Positions 14,142 to 22,710 are shown, counted from the first letter of the stretch. The stretch: 54,014 bases of DNA from Candidatus Margulisiibacteriota bacterium (GCA_031274525.1 JAISQA010000033.1:1-54014); one strand, 5' to 3'. Notes: generated by a model from the letters alone, not told the origin. Program-made: numbers and translations.

Positions 14142-16001
14142 TTAATCCTTCACCGCGCCGGAGGTCAGACCGGATACTATCTGTTTTTGCAGCAGAATGA
14201 ACATGATCATCACCGGTACGGTAGCCACGGTCGAGGCGGCCATTAAGAGATCGTAGCGGTTCTGGAAATTGCCTACAAAAAGGCGGATACCGACCGGAAT
14301 AGTCATTGTATGCGGCCCGGTCAAAACCCAGGCAAAAACCAGCTCATCCCAGGCGGTCAGAAAATCATAAATGCCGGTAGCCACAATGCCGGGCATGGAC
14401 AGAGGCAGCGCGATTTTGTAAAAAATCTGGAACGGCGTGCAGCCGTCCAGAGTGGCCGCCTCTTCCAGCGCCACCGGAATAGAAGCGAAGAAACCGCGCA
14501 AAATCCAGATGCTGAATGGCAGGAAAAAGGCTGCGTAAATAAAGATCATGCCGGCAAAAGTGCCCTTGAGCGGAATACCCGTAACCTCGGTGATCTTAAT
14601 AAACATAATATAGACCGGGATCAGCATCATCACGCCGGGGATCATCTGCGTGGACAGCACCGCCGTGCTCAGGAAACGGCTGCCCGGAAAATCAAATCTG
14701 ACCAGCGCATAAGCGGTGATCGTCGCCAAAACCATTGAGAAAAAAGCCGTCAGTCCGCAGATAATAAACGAGTTGCGCACAAAGAGGCCGAAATCGATAT
14801 TGTAAAACAGGTCGATGTAATTCCGCCAGAATATGGTATAGAAAGCCGGCCGATCCACCAGAAAGGTTTTTTCGACAAAGCCGGTTTTGACATTGTACAG
14901 CGCCGAACGGCCGTAGGAAGTCGCAACATAAATTTTCTGGCCGACTATATCCGCAAAAGTCACATCGGCGTGCACATACTGCCCCGGATTGATGAGCTTG
15001 CCTTTTTTATTCACATCATCAAACAGCGGGATCTCCACATCGCGGATCAGCTGTCCGGAATGACTGATCAGCGAAAAGCCGTTGCCGGTGCCCAGGACAA
15101 TAAACTCCGGCCCGACAGTCATATAGCCGATCTGTTCGAAATTATCTTCGGAAACCGTGGTGTAAATATCCCGCAGCACGCCATTCCGGTAAGCGTAAAC
15201 TTTAGAAAAAGAATTCATAAACAAGGTGGCGCTGGCCTGGTCATAACCCAGATAGCGAATATCGGAATTTTCAAAATCCGGATGCTGAATGACCCGCTCC
15301 AGAGCCAGAGCAGCCGTGTTCACCACAGCCACGCCGAGATTGGTGGCGACATACAGCCGGCCGTCATTATAAAAAATATTACCAATAGAAAATTTATCGT
15401 AAAAATCCGTCAACTCATCCAGCAGATTGTAGGTATTGGTCAGCCGCATAGTCTCGGTGTCGTATTCCAGAATAAGGTCATAATTAAGATAACCCAGGGT
15501 CAGCCAGAGGCGCGAGTTCTCCGGATCGAGCGTCAGCAGTGTTTTGGAGATCTTATTGAAATCCAGTTTCCGCCCGGACCATTTGGCCTTGACCCGTTTG
15601 GACGAAAAATTATTTTTGTCGATGCGGATCAAGCCCTTGTCGGCCGAGGACAGCCAGATATAGTGCTCATCCACGGCAAAATTAGTATTGCTGGTCTTGA
15701 AAGTCCGGCGCGCCAGCAGCTTACCGGTGTCCGCGTCCAGATAATTAACCGATCCGTCGCGCGTGCAGACCAGCAGTTTGCTGCCGATTTTTTCGGTCAG
15801 CAGCACATTATTGGCCGCGCGCTGAAAAAAAATCTTGCCCTGCACAATGTCATTATTATTCATAAAAGAATTGAAAAACATCCAGAAAATCGGAAAGAGC
15901 ATAATTAGCAGCGTGGCGTACATCAGCACATTATAAAAGCGGTCCATCACTTTTTTCTTGATATGGTACGGCATGCTCAAAAAATCGCGGATAAAATCCA
16001 T
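14142..16001 (-). CDS. Carbohydrate ABC permease (MalG-type) with a large beta-propeller-like domain inserted in the first external loop (619 aa)
   Basis: The ends are an ordinary MalG-type permease. TM1 spans about residues 22-47. From residue 387 the family resumes with YTIFWRNYIDLF, five more membrane helices, and the EAA loop EEAATLDGCTPFQIFYKIALPLS, which contacts the ATPase. Between them lie about 335 extra residues. These repeat short strand patterns such as LLVCTRDGSVNYLDADTG, YIWLSSADKGLIRID, SRLWLTLGYLNYDLILEYD, GRLYVATNLGVAVVN, FIVLGTGNGFSLIS and KIYVATSYGRSALYN. This is the look of a WD40/PQQ/Kelch-like beta-propeller of about six or seven blades. Topology puts the insert outside, facing the solute-binding protein. 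Usual MalG proteins have 270-300 residues. Confidence 0.85.
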   Translation of the reverse strand: MDFIRDFLSMPYHIKKKVMDRFYNVLMYATLLIMLFPIFWMFFNSFMNNNDIVQGKIFFQRAANNVLLTEKIGSKLLVCTRDGSVNYLDADTGKLLARRTFKTSNTNFAVDEHYIWLSSADKGLIRIDKNNFSSKRVKAKWSGRKLDFNKISKTLLTLDPENSRLWLTLGYLNYDLILEYDTETMRLTNTYNLLDELTDFYDKFSIGNIFYNDGRLYVATNLGVAVVNTAALALERVIQHPDFENSDIRYLGYDQASATLFMNSFSKVYAYRNGVLRDIYTTVSEDNFEQIGYMTVGPEFIVLGTGNGFSLISHSGQLIRDVEIPLFDDVNKKGKLINPGQYVHADVTFADIVGQKIYVATSYGRSALYNVKTGFVEKTFLVDRPAFYTIFWRNYIDLFYNIDFGLFVRNSFIICGLTAFFSMVLATITAYALVRFDFPGSRFLSTAVLSTQMIPGVMMLIPVYIMFIKITEVTGIPLKGTFAGMIFIYAAFFLPFSIWILRGFFASIPVALEEAATLDGCTPFQIFYKIALPLSMPGIVATGIYDFLTAWDELVFAWVLTGPHTMTIPVGIRLFVGNFQNRYDLLMAASTVATVPVMIMFILLQKQIVSGLTSGAVKD

Positions 16002-16004
16002 GGT

Positions 16005-17345
16005 CTAGCCTTCCTCCACGCTGCGGTAAAATTTATACCAGAAATTCACCACGACCATCATGATCAGCATCAGCATCAGCGACAAAGCCGCACCGGTGCC
16101 GAAATTCCAGCTCTGGAAAGAATTGCGGAAAATATTGACCATCATCAAATCGCCCCAGTCGCCGGGGAAGCCCGCGCCGTTGCCGAACATCATGTACACA
16201 ATATTGAACGCATACACATTAAAAATCAGGCCGAACAAAAGCAAAATCGCCCAGACTGGTTTGAGCAGCGGAAAAGTGATATACCAGAATTTACGCCAGC
16301 CGCCAGCGCCGTCAATATCCGCCGCTTCAAAATAATCATTGGAGATGCTCTGCAGCCCGGCCAAAATCATCAGCATCGGGTGCGGCCAGCCGCGCCAGAC
16401 TGTCGGGATCACAATCGCGGCCAGAGTCAGCGGATCGCCCATCAGCCAGAAAGGTTTCTCCGCAGTGACGCCCAGCCAGCCCAGCCAGATATCGATGCGC
16501 AGGATATCGTAAAGGATGATATTGATAATGCCGTTTTCTTTCTGCCACATAAAGCCCCAGAGCATGCCGACCACAAAAGTAGGCACGATCCAGGGAAACA
16601 AAAACAAGCCGCGCAGAATATTCCGGCCTTTGAAAGTACGGTTCAGCATCTGCGCCACGATCATGCCGATAGTCAGGGTGCCAAAAGTCACGATCACCGC
16701 GTAGAAAAAAGTATTGCGCAGGGCTTTTAAGAAACCAAAACCGACCGGCGAGGCCGGATCCCAGAGCCCAAACAGAATGTCTTTGTAATTCTTCAAACCC
16801 ACGAACGGAGCGGCCAGATACTGGCTGAAAGTGAATTGATCGAGCTTGAGCATGGACATCCAGACACCCTGCACCAGCGGCAGCAAATGCAGCATGATCA
16901 GACAAAACACCGCCGGTGAGACAAAAATGTAAGCCAGTTTGTTTTCCCGAAAAGCGCGGTAACGGCTGAAAAACCCGTCAATAGCCCGGAGCAGAATAAC
17001 AGCCAGAATAAGATCGGCCAGCACACAGCCCGTGCCGATAACGATCTTGCCGACCACGCCCCAAACGTCCGCGCCCAGAAAACCGGCCAGCCAAAAACCC
17101 AGCCGGCTGAACACGGCGATGCAGAACACATACCCCAGCATCAGCAGCACCTGAATCAGCGGCTTGTAAGTCCGGCGGTTCCCGGCATAAATCTTATGTG
17201 CGGCGGGAAACTGGGTTTTGATCCGGTACTTGATCTTATATTTGAGTTTGTCCAGATTGGCAAAAAAACTCTGCTCTATATCCAGAACTTTTTGACCGGC
17301 CTCGACTATCTCTTCTCTTATTTCTTTTTTATCTTTCCGGGGCAT
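16005..17345 (-). CDS. Carbohydrate ABC permease (MalF/UgpA-type) with an extended N-terminus (446 aa)
   Basis: The C-terminal 310 residues form a standard sugar permease: AYIFVSPAVFCLIMLHLLPLVQGVWMS starts the family domain, and the EAA loop is YFEAADIDGAGGWRKFWYITFPLLKP. The first 135 residues are additional. They comprise a charged, helical cytoplasmic part (residues 1-55) and two hydrophobic segments near 62-90 and 95-120 (LIQVLLMLGYVFCIAVF, and VVGKIVIGTGCVLADLILAVILL). It partners the propeller-bearing permease, whose start lies three bases after this stop. No ATP-binding subunit is encoded here, so a shared MsmK/UgpC-type ATPase elsewhere is expected. Confidence 0.85.
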   Translation of the reverse strand: MPRKDKKEIREEIVEAGQKVLDIEQSFFANLDKLKYKIKYRIKTQFPAAHKIYAGNRRTYKPLIQVLLMLGYVFCIAVFSRLGFWLAGFLGADVWGVVGKIVIGTGCVLADLILAVILLRAIDGFFSRYRAFRENKLAYIFVSPAVFCLIMLHLLPLVQGVWMSMLKLDQFTFSQYLAAPFVGLKNYKDILFGLWDPASPVGFGFLKALRNTFFYAVIVTFGTLTIGMIVAQMLNRTFKGRNILRGLFLFPWIVPTFVVGMLWGFMWQKENGIINIILYDILRIDIWLGWLGVTAEKPFWLMGDPLTLAAIVIPTVWRGWPHPMLMILAGLQSISNDYFEAADIDGAGGWRKFWYITFPLLKPVWAILLLFGLIFNVYAFNIVYMMFGNGAGFPGDWGDLMMVNIFRNSFQSWNFGTGAALSLMLMLIMMVVVNFWYKFYRSVEEG

Positions 17346-17348
17346 TGC

Positions 17349-18686
17349 CTATTTTCTCTCCAGCATGGAGTCCATTTCATGCTTGGCCGCGTCCAGATGC
17401 TGTTTGAGCTTGAACTGACCAAAACCGTCCGGATCCTTGACCACATCGCTCCACATTAAGCCAAAGCGTCTGGTCAAAACCACCGTCTCGATCGGCCCCC
17501 AGGCCGGTATGCAGGGATAGGCTTTGGACATTTTTACCGCGTCGGAAAAGACATTGCGGAAAGGGTCATTGGTGAAATAAGGATTGTCAAAAGCCGCACG
17601 CTTGGCCGGCAAAAAACCGGTCAACTGCGAATAAGCCACCTGCGCCCGGTCGTCCATGGTCAAATACTGCACGACTTTCCAGGCGGCTTCTTTATTCCGG
17701 GAAGATTTGAAGATCGCCAGATTGCTGCCGCCGCAGAAAGAATAACGGCCTCCGGGGCCCGCCGGATACGGCGCCACGGCAAAATTTTTGGCCACAAAAG
17801 TACCGCCGCCGCCGCCGCGCTCCGGAGGCGTGGTCATGCCTTTAAGCTGATACGGCCCGTCGAAAATCACCGCGTAATGCCCGTTATTGAAATCCGAAGA
17901 GATCTGGCTGCTATTCTGCTCCAGACACTGGATCGGCACAAAACCTTTTTTGATCAGGTCGATGTAAAACAACAGGCCTTTTTGCGCATCGGGGCTGTTC
18001 ACCGTGCTGGAGCGGTAATCGGCAGCCAGCAGCTCGCCGCCGCCCGACCAGACCCAGGGCACAAGATTATGAATGACATTCCAGTCATTCTTGCCGGTAA
18101 TGCCCAGCGGTTCGATTTTTTTATTGTCAATGGTCAGATTGGCGGCCTTGATCTTAGCCAGCGTCTCCTCAAAGTCGCTCCAGGTCGCCACGTCTCTAGC
18201 GGTCAGCCCCAGCCGGCGGAAAACATCCGTGCGGTAAAACATCACGCGCACATCCACGATCCACGGCACCGAGATAACTTCCGGCGAGCCGATAATGCCG
18301 GAAGTGGCCCAGGCCGAATCCACAAAAAGATTTTTGCCGCCGCCGGCCGCGACATTAGCGGAGACATCCTGCATCGCACCCATAGAAGCAACCGCGCCAA
18401 CCCAGGTCGTGCCCAGCTGCACAATATCCGGAGCATCTTTGGAAGTCGCGGCGGTGGTGATCTTCTGCCAGGCCGAACCCCAATCCAGCGAAACGATCTC
18501 GATCTCTATATCCGGATTTTTATTGAGAAAAGGCCGCAGCACCTGCTGCAAATCTTTGACCGGTTCCTGCGAATTGGGCATTATCCACATGGTCAGCTTA
18601 ACCTTGCCGTCAGCTCCGCCGCCGCCGCAACCAAAAAGGCTGAAGCAAATACCCAGTACCAGCAAAATAGAAAATATTTTTTTCAT
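17349..18686 (-). CDS. Sugar ABC transporter solute-binding lipoprotein (445 aa)
   Basis: I choose the ATG at 18686, preceded by GAGGAGAT, over the in-frame upstream start at 18746. This gives a clean lipoprotein signal MKKIFSILLVLGICFSLFGC, with Cys20 as the lipidated residue, then a Gly linker. The mature part is an extracellular solute-binding protein of the SBP_bac_1/8 type: VKLTMWIMPNSQEPVKDLQ, DAPDIVQLGTTWVGAVASMG, and the C-terminal hinge AAWKVVQYLTMDDRAQVAYSQLTGFLPAKR. A GGGGG run (about residue 305) is encoded by a short GCC repeat. First gene of the importer operon; ligand likely an oligosaccharide. Confidence 0.9.
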   Translation of the reverse strand: MKKIFSILLVLGICFSLFGCGGGGADGKVKLTMWIMPNSQEPVKDLQQVLRPFLNKNPDIEIEIVSLDWGSAWQKITTAATSKDAPDIVQLGTTWVGAVASMGAMQDVSANVAAGGGKNLFVDSAWATSGIIGSPEVISVPWIVDVRVMFYRTDVFRRLGLTARDVATWSDFEETLAKIKAANLTIDNKKIEPLGITGKNDWNVIHNLVPWVWSGGGELLAADYRSSTVNSPDAQKGLLFYIDLIKKGFVPIQCLEQNSSQISSDFNNGHYAVIFDGPYQLKGMTTPPERGGGGGTFVAKNFAVAPYPAGPGGRYSFCGGSNLAIFKSSRNKEAAWKVVQYLTMDDRAQVAYSQLTGFLPAKRAAFDNPYFTNDPFRNVFSDAVKMSKAYPCIPAWGPIETVVLTRRFGLMWSDVVKDPDGFGQFKLKQHLDAAKHEMDSMLERK

Positions 18687-18799
18687 CTTCAAAAATCTCC
18701 TCGGCAGGAACGGATCGCGAAGAAACAGATTAAGAGAGTTTAACATTCAGCACGCGGAGCGTAAAGACATCATAAAAGAGGCAGTCGCTTTAGTTTTCC

Positions 18800-18827
18800 A
18801 TATTATCTTGATAAATTGTCTTGACAA
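18800..18827 (-). promoter_or_regulatory. Promoter of the sugar ABC operon
   Basis: Minus strand TTGTCA (18827-18822), spacer 16, TAATAT (18805-18800). The leader to the ATG at 18686 would be about 107 bases. The -35 overlaps the -35 of the divergent brnT promoter, both lying in the palindrome TTGTCTTGACAA (18817-18828 region). Confidence 0.4.
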
Positions 18828-18849
18828 AATATATTGAAAATAATATACT
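18821..18849 (+). promoter_or_regulatory. Consensus sigma70 promoter of brnT-brnA, leaderless
   Basis: TTGACA (18821-18826), a 17-base spacer and TATACT (18844-18849). The expected start point (about 18856) coincides with the GTG start codon of brnT. No Shine-Dalgarno is present between them. Confidence 0.65.
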
Positions 18850-18855
18850 GCTTTA

Positions 18856-19128
18856 GTGAATTTTGAATGGAGTGAGGCAAAAAACCAAAGTAATATAAAA
18901 AAACACGGCATTGACTTTGCGGACGCTTTGTATGTTTTCGCCAATCCTTTACACAAAAAAGTTTTTGACGCGGCGCACAGTCTGACAGAAGAAAGATGGA
19001 AAATTATAGGCAATGTCGGCAAAATTCTGCTTGTAATTGTCACTTATAAGTTGCAAGGCACTGTCCGGATTGTTTCCGCCCGCGCAGCGACCAGAACAGA
19101 AAGGAAAGAATATTATGGCCACAATTAG
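18856..19128 (+). CDS. brnT: BrnT family toxin (90 aa)
   Basis: Starts at a GTG: MNFEWSEAKNQSNIKKHGIDFADALYVF, the exact opening of BrnT RNase toxins, then the SLTEERWKIIG strand and RIVSARAATRTERKEYY end. The Arg and Lys/Glu residues in RIVSARxATxxERxxY are those of the RelE-like active fold. BrnT cleaves RNA and is held inactive by BrnA, and the complex represses its own promoter. The GTG lies at the predicted transcription start. The last 14 bases overlap brnA. Confidence 0.92.
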   Translation: MNFEWSEAKNQSNIKKHGIDFADALYVFANPLHKKVFDAAHSLTEERWKIIGNVGKILLVIVTYKLQGTVRIVSARAATRTERKEYYGHN

Positions 19129-19432
19129 CAAAAAAATCGATATTTCCAGACCAGTGCCGCAAAAAGTAAAAAACCGGGTTATTACCGGTTTAAGCGGACG
19201 AAAAATTGACCTGACCGACCCGGACAATCCTGAACTGACCGTGGCAGAATTAAGAGAAATTGCCGGACAGGCGCGGGCCGGTAAAGAACGGATTATGTTC
19301 TCACTCCGTCTATCTAAAAACACTGTAAAGTGGTGGCAGAATTTAGGACGGGGTTACACCGGCTTGATGACCAAACTTTTAGAGGAAGCTCCCGGTCATC
19401 CAGACTGGATCAAGGCAGCCATTGAAAAATAA
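19115..19432 (+). CDS. brnA: BrnA family antitoxin (105 aa)
   Basis: I use the ATG at 19115 (MATISKKIDISRPVP), preceded by AAAGGAAAG, not the longer frame from 19037. The C-terminal half contains the ribbon-helix-helix pattern ERIMFSLRLSKNTVKWWQNLGRGYTGLMTKLLEE typical of BrnA, with the strand making base contacts in the operator. Slightly longer than classic BrnA because of the basic N-terminal arm. Located immediately downstream of and overlapping its toxin, the normal order for this system. Confidence 0.9.
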   Translation: MATISKKIDISRPVPQKVKNRVITGLSGRKIDLTDPDNPELTVAELREIAGQARAGKERIMFSLRLSKNTVKWWQNLGRGYTGLMTKLLEEAPGHPDWIKAAIEK

Positions 19433-19439
19433 TTTGTAT

Positions 19440-19889
19440 TCAATCCAGCACAAACCGCACCGGGAATCTGACCTGCACAGCCTCCGGCAGACCGCGGAAC
19501 CGCCAGCGTCTGGCGGCGGACAGGGCGGCCTCGTCCAGAGTCCGGTGACCGGAAGAAGCGGTCAGGGACACCTCCTCCACCACTCCGTCCCGATTTATGT
19601 TCAATAAGAGCACGCTTTCGCCCTGCCAGCGGCGCAGCAAAGCCAGCGGCGGATAACGCGGCGGGAGATTGTCCGGAGCGGCATAAGCGGCCAGCTCCGC
19701 GCTGCCCATAACGGCATAAGCCGGCTCAGCCGCAGCGTCCGCAGTGTCAGTGCACAAACCAACCGGCAGCACCGCGCCGCCGGCATTTTGCCCGCAATAG
19801 AAATTATTTAAGTCGAGCTGTCCGGTCAAACAAAACGGCAGGAAGACCAAAAGATGCAGGAGCAGAGACACCCCTAAATATTTCACCAT
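19440..19889 (-). CDS. tonB: TonB-like energy transducer (149 aa)
   Basis: An N-terminal membrane anchor (YLGVSLLLHLLVFLPFCL) is followed by a short spacer with few prolines. The C-terminal TonB domain runs from about residue 75: PPRYPPLALLRRWQGESVLLLNINRDGVV, then ASSGHRTLDEAALSAARRWRF. The spacer is much shorter than in enteric TonB (about 240 residues), suggesting a thin periplasm or a receptor held close. Last gene of the riboswitch-controlled operon. Its stop is seven bases from the convergent brnA stop. Confidence 0.85.
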   Translation of the reverse strand: MVKYLGVSLLLHLLVFLPFCLTGQLDLNNFYCGQNAGGAVLPVGLCTDTADAAAEPAYAVMGSAELAAYAAPDNLPPRYPPLALLRRWQGESVLLLNINRDGVVEEVSLTASSGHRTLDEAALSAARRWRFRGLPEAVQVRFPVRFVLD

Positions 19890-19945
19890 ATAAATCTCCG
19901 TAATAGCCTGAATAAATATTTGCCTACATATCTCTCATAATCTTC

Positions 19946-20257
19946 TCATAACGCAAAATTTACGTTTGTAATATGCTGTTCCTGCAGGCGGTGCAGGACT
20001 TCGCGCACCCGGACAAAAACCACGTCCGGCCTGACCTCGATAAGCACCGGCAGAGAATTTAAAGTATCCAGTCCGGTTATCTTATCCGCGGCAATGACAA
20101 TTTTTTGATATTCTTTGCTATTGCCGTTCTGTCCGGACAGGCCGGCGGGCAGCGCACCGGCCTGAAAAAACGCCGCGCAGACGAAGAACAACAATAATAG
20201 AAAAACCACATCCAGCAACGGCACCAGATCAATATGCGGAGTGGAACGATGTGACAT
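19946..20257 (-). CDS. exbD: ExbD/TolR biopolymer transport protein (103 aa)
   Basis: The correct start is the ATG at 20257, MSHRSTPHIDLVPLLDVVFLLLLFFV, where the conserved Asp of the proton channel lies (LLDVVFLLL). Longer in-frame starts only translate the palindromic element at 20255-20331. One membrane helix is followed by a small periplasmic domain ending VREVLHRLQEQHITNVNFAL. It is shorter than usual (about 135-140). It works with ExbB to energise TonB using the proton gradient. The ATG and its GGAG site are part of the palindrome. Confidence 0.88.
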   Translation of the reverse strand: MSHRSTPHIDLVPLLDVVFLLLLFFVCAAFFQAGALPAGLSGQNGNSKEYQKIVIAADKITGLDTLNSLPVLIEVRPDVVFVRVREVLHRLQEQHITNVNFAL

Positions 20258-20331
20258 CCCGACTCCGCGCGATGTCCGTTCGGATTGCTTCGACGACCGG
20301 GATTGTTCGGTCATCGAGCGGAGCCGGGATG
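20255..20331. repeat. Imperfect palindromic element between exbB and exbD
   Basis: Arms of 20 bases (20255-20274 and 20312-20331) match in 18 positions after inversion, with a 37-base loop. On the minus strand the right end supplies GGAGTCGGGATG, that is, the ribosome-binding site and start codon of exbD. The arm CGGCTCCGCTCGATGACCG resembles the hairpin at 28727-28756. Confidence 0.75.
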
Positions 20332-20351
20332 ACCGGCAGCTATCACTACGC

Positions 20352-20696
20352 TCAGCGTACATTATCGGACTTATGCAGGAAATAATTGTAGAACACCAGA
20401 TCGGTCAGGGCGATCAGCAGTCCGGCCGCGGTCGTGCGCAGAGCCAGAGCGATACCGCCGGCAATAGACTGCATATCCGCCGTCAGGGAATACCCGCCAA
20501 AAGCCTGCATAATCCCCAGCACCGTGCCCAGAATACCCAGCAGCGGCGCGCTAGAGATCAGTGTTGAAAGCAGATAAAGATACTGTTCGGCTTCTCCAGC
20601 GGTATATTTTTTATGCGTCAAAAAAAACACCAGACGCTCCAGAATAACCGCCAGAGAGACCACCGAACACAAACCCAGCAAAACTAAAACGACCAT
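20352..20696 (-). CDS. exbB: ExbB/TolQ-type proton channel protein, short form (114 aa)
   Basis: Three hydrophobic segments are visible: residues 1-26 (VVLVLLGLCSVVSLAVILER), about 45-68 (LISSAPLLGILGTVLGIMQAF, the MotA/TolQ/ExbB signature), and about 78-105 (SIAGGIALALRTTAAGLLIALTDLVFYNYF). The large cytoplasmic loop of standard ExbB (about 200-240 residues) is reduced to about 15 residues. Its ATG overlaps the end of the receptor gene by 13 bases. A minimal channel dedicated to this receptor is plausible. Confidence 0.85.
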   Translation of the reverse strand: MVVLVLLGLCSVVSLAVILERLVFFLTHKKYTAGEAEQYLYLLSTLISSAPLLGILGTVLGIMQAFGGYSLTADMQSIAGGIALALRTTAAGLLIALTDLVFYNYFLHKSDNVR

Positions 20697-22687
20697 TGCG
20701 CTCCCAAAACCGCCGTGCGCAGGTCAGCGGGGGTGTAAAATTCCTGCCAGAAACCACCAGAAAAACCGACCAACATTTTAGTATTATAAACATTGTTAAA
20801 CAAATTATGTACAGATAGATAGATATTTAGACTGTCATCGGGTCTATAACCAATCTTTGCATCCGCAAAATTATACGCCGGTAAGAGGTCATGCCAATTT
20901 ACCACATCCAGATAATAATCTGCGGCATATTGATAGCTGACAAAATTTTGCACAAAATCAAATGTATATTGACCAAAAGCGCAGGTAAACCCCAGGCTAT
21001 ACACCTCTTCTGGTACTTGAGGAATGACTTCATTATCAACGGCTATCGTATCGTATGTATAAGTATTACTATTCCAATTAGAAAAACTACCTTCTAAAAA
21101 ACGGGCTTTGGTAAAATTATAATTACCAAACACCTGTATATTTGCAGCGATTTTTTGTGCGGCATTGAGATTAAAACCAAGTCGGCTGGTTTTCTGAGCA
21201 TTTTGGGGCACATCAACAAAAGCAAGCGAATCATAAACCCCGATAATTTCATCATCCACAATGGTTTCAAAAACATTCCAGCCAAAATTAGTATACTCAT
21301 TCTGCCAGCGTAGACCGGCTGTCTGCGTTTTGGCCAACTCTGCGGTCAAGTCTGGGTTGCTATTAGCGACCCAGGGCGTATCTACAAACAGATTATAAAA
21401 AGTCGGCGCTTTGAAAGCCTCGCCGTAACTGTAATACACCTGCCAATCCGGTAAAAAGTTGTAACCAAGTTCGCCATTGTGCGTGCGTTTAGAAAATTCT
21501 TTTTCTTTTTTCTGTTCAGATTTATTGAAATTATTATTCTGCACATAGTCCACGCTGTCCTCGCGGGCACCGTAACGCCAGTACACCGGCCCCCAGCGGT
21601 CAAAATACTGGATATATGGCGCGTACTCGCCTTTGGTGGCAGTTAAATCAGAAGTGAGCTTATGGTCTACGTCCAGGCCTTTGCTGCGAACATCCGACAG
21701 CCTGTAATCATAACCAAGCGTCAGTTTATTTTTATAAGTTATTTGGCCAAGATAAGAAACTGCGCTTGCTGTATCGTCCACATAACCCGTAAAACTATTG
21801 GAAGCCTTAGAAATAGTTTTAAGTACCGCCGCCCTATTCTGCAAGCCTAAATTTAAAACATAAGACCAATCGTCATTTAATTGGTGAATATACTCCATAT
21901 TCGTCAGATTGGTTTTGGTATCTTGACGGCTGGCTATCGGAGTCTGCAGACGGTTATCATTTATTTCGTCCGCGGTTAATTGCACCGGATAGTGAGCAGA
22001 AGCGTCAGCCTGTTTGTAGTAAAAGTTTAATCGCTGGTTTTCCGTAAAATAGCCCGCCGATCCGGAAAAACGCTGATCCGCATAAGCGGATTTATTCCGG
22101 TAGCCGGTACCGGCGAGATTATCAAAATTCAAATGATAATAAAAATTATCCGCAAAAGTATCGCCGAGAGTAAAACCCTGCCGGCCAAAACCATAAGAAC
22201 CGGCCTCGACCACGACGGATTTTTGCGGAACTTTGCCTGTAACTATATTGATCACTCCGGCAAATGCGCCGGAGCCGTACTGCGCCGAACCCGCGCCGGG
22301 CATAATTTCAATACGTTCGATATTAGCCACAGGGATATTCTGCCAGTAAACATCATTCTCATCCGGTTCATTAACCTTAATACCGTCCACGATCACAACT
22401 GTTTCCTGGCCTTTCGTAAAACCATTCCAGTTCAGCGTCCAGGCAAGCGGACTGCCTGTGCCGTTGCTGTATTTAGCAATGCCGTATTTTTGCAGGACAT
22501 CGGGGACGGTCAGCGCGCCGACGGCCTGAATATCCGCCGAAGTGATAACCTGTGCGGCGCCGTAATAGCCGGTCTGCAGCGAGCCGTCATACAGCCGCTT
22601 GCCGACCACCGTGATACCTGAAGATTCATAGACCTGGGAAAAACCGAGAGAGAGCAACAGAACGCATAGCCAAAAAAACTTTTGCAT
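20684..22687 (-). CDS. btuB: TonB-dependent outer-membrane receptor, BtuB-like (667 aa)
   Basis: I start at the ATG at 22687 after GGAGGAAATC. The signal peptide MQKFFWLCVLLLSLGFS is followed by a TonB-box-like GITVVG. The plug domain has SADIQAVGALTVPDVLQKYG, VIVDGIKVNEP, NIERIEIMPGAGSAQYGSGAFAGVINIVTG. The rest is a beta-barrel of amphipathic strands ending in Phe (LGAQWSF), the outer-membrane insertion signal. Specificity for cobalamin is inferred from the B12 riboswitch directly upstream, not from the barrel. The downstream exbB, exbD and tonB genes make a self-contained uptake unit; BtuCDF are not in this window. Confidence 0.9.
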   Translation of the reverse strand: MQKFFWLCVLLLSLGFSQVYESSGITVVGKRLYDGSLQTGYYGAAQVITSADIQAVGALTVPDVLQKYGIAKYSNGTGSPLAWTLNWNGFTKGQETVVIVDGIKVNEPDENDVYWQNIPVANIERIEIMPGAGSAQYGSGAFAGVINIVTGKVPQKSVVVEAGSYGFGRQGFTLGDTFADNFYYHLNFDNLAGTGYRNKSAYADQRFSGSAGYFTENQRLNFYYKQADASAHYPVQLTADEINDNRLQTPIASRQDTKTNLTNMEYIHQLNDDWSYVLNLGLQNRAAVLKTISKASNSFTGYVDDTASAVSYLGQITYKNKLTLGYDYRLSDVRSKGLDVDHKLTSDLTATKGEYAPYIQYFDRWGPVYWRYGAREDSVDYVQNNNFNKSEQKKEKEFSKRTHNGELGYNFLPDWQVYYSYGEAFKAPTFYNLFVDTPWVANSNPDLTAELAKTQTAGLRWQNEYTNFGWNVFETIVDDEIIGVYDSLAFVDVPQNAQKTSRLGFNLNAAQKIAANIQVFGNYNFTKARFLEGSFSNWNSNTYTYDTIAVDNEVIPQVPEEVYSLGFTCAFGQYTFDFVQNFVSYQYAADYYLDVVNWHDLLPAYNFADAKIGYRPDDSLNIYLSVHNLFNNVYNTKMLVGFSGGFWQEFYTPADLRTAVLGAQWSF

Positions 22688-22710
22688 GATTTCCTCCGCG
22701 GGATGTATTT

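Noticed and set aside
19037-19114. Longer start for brnA
   Set aside because: It lies inside brnT and adds residues unlike any BrnA; the ATG at 19115 has a proper ribosome-binding site.
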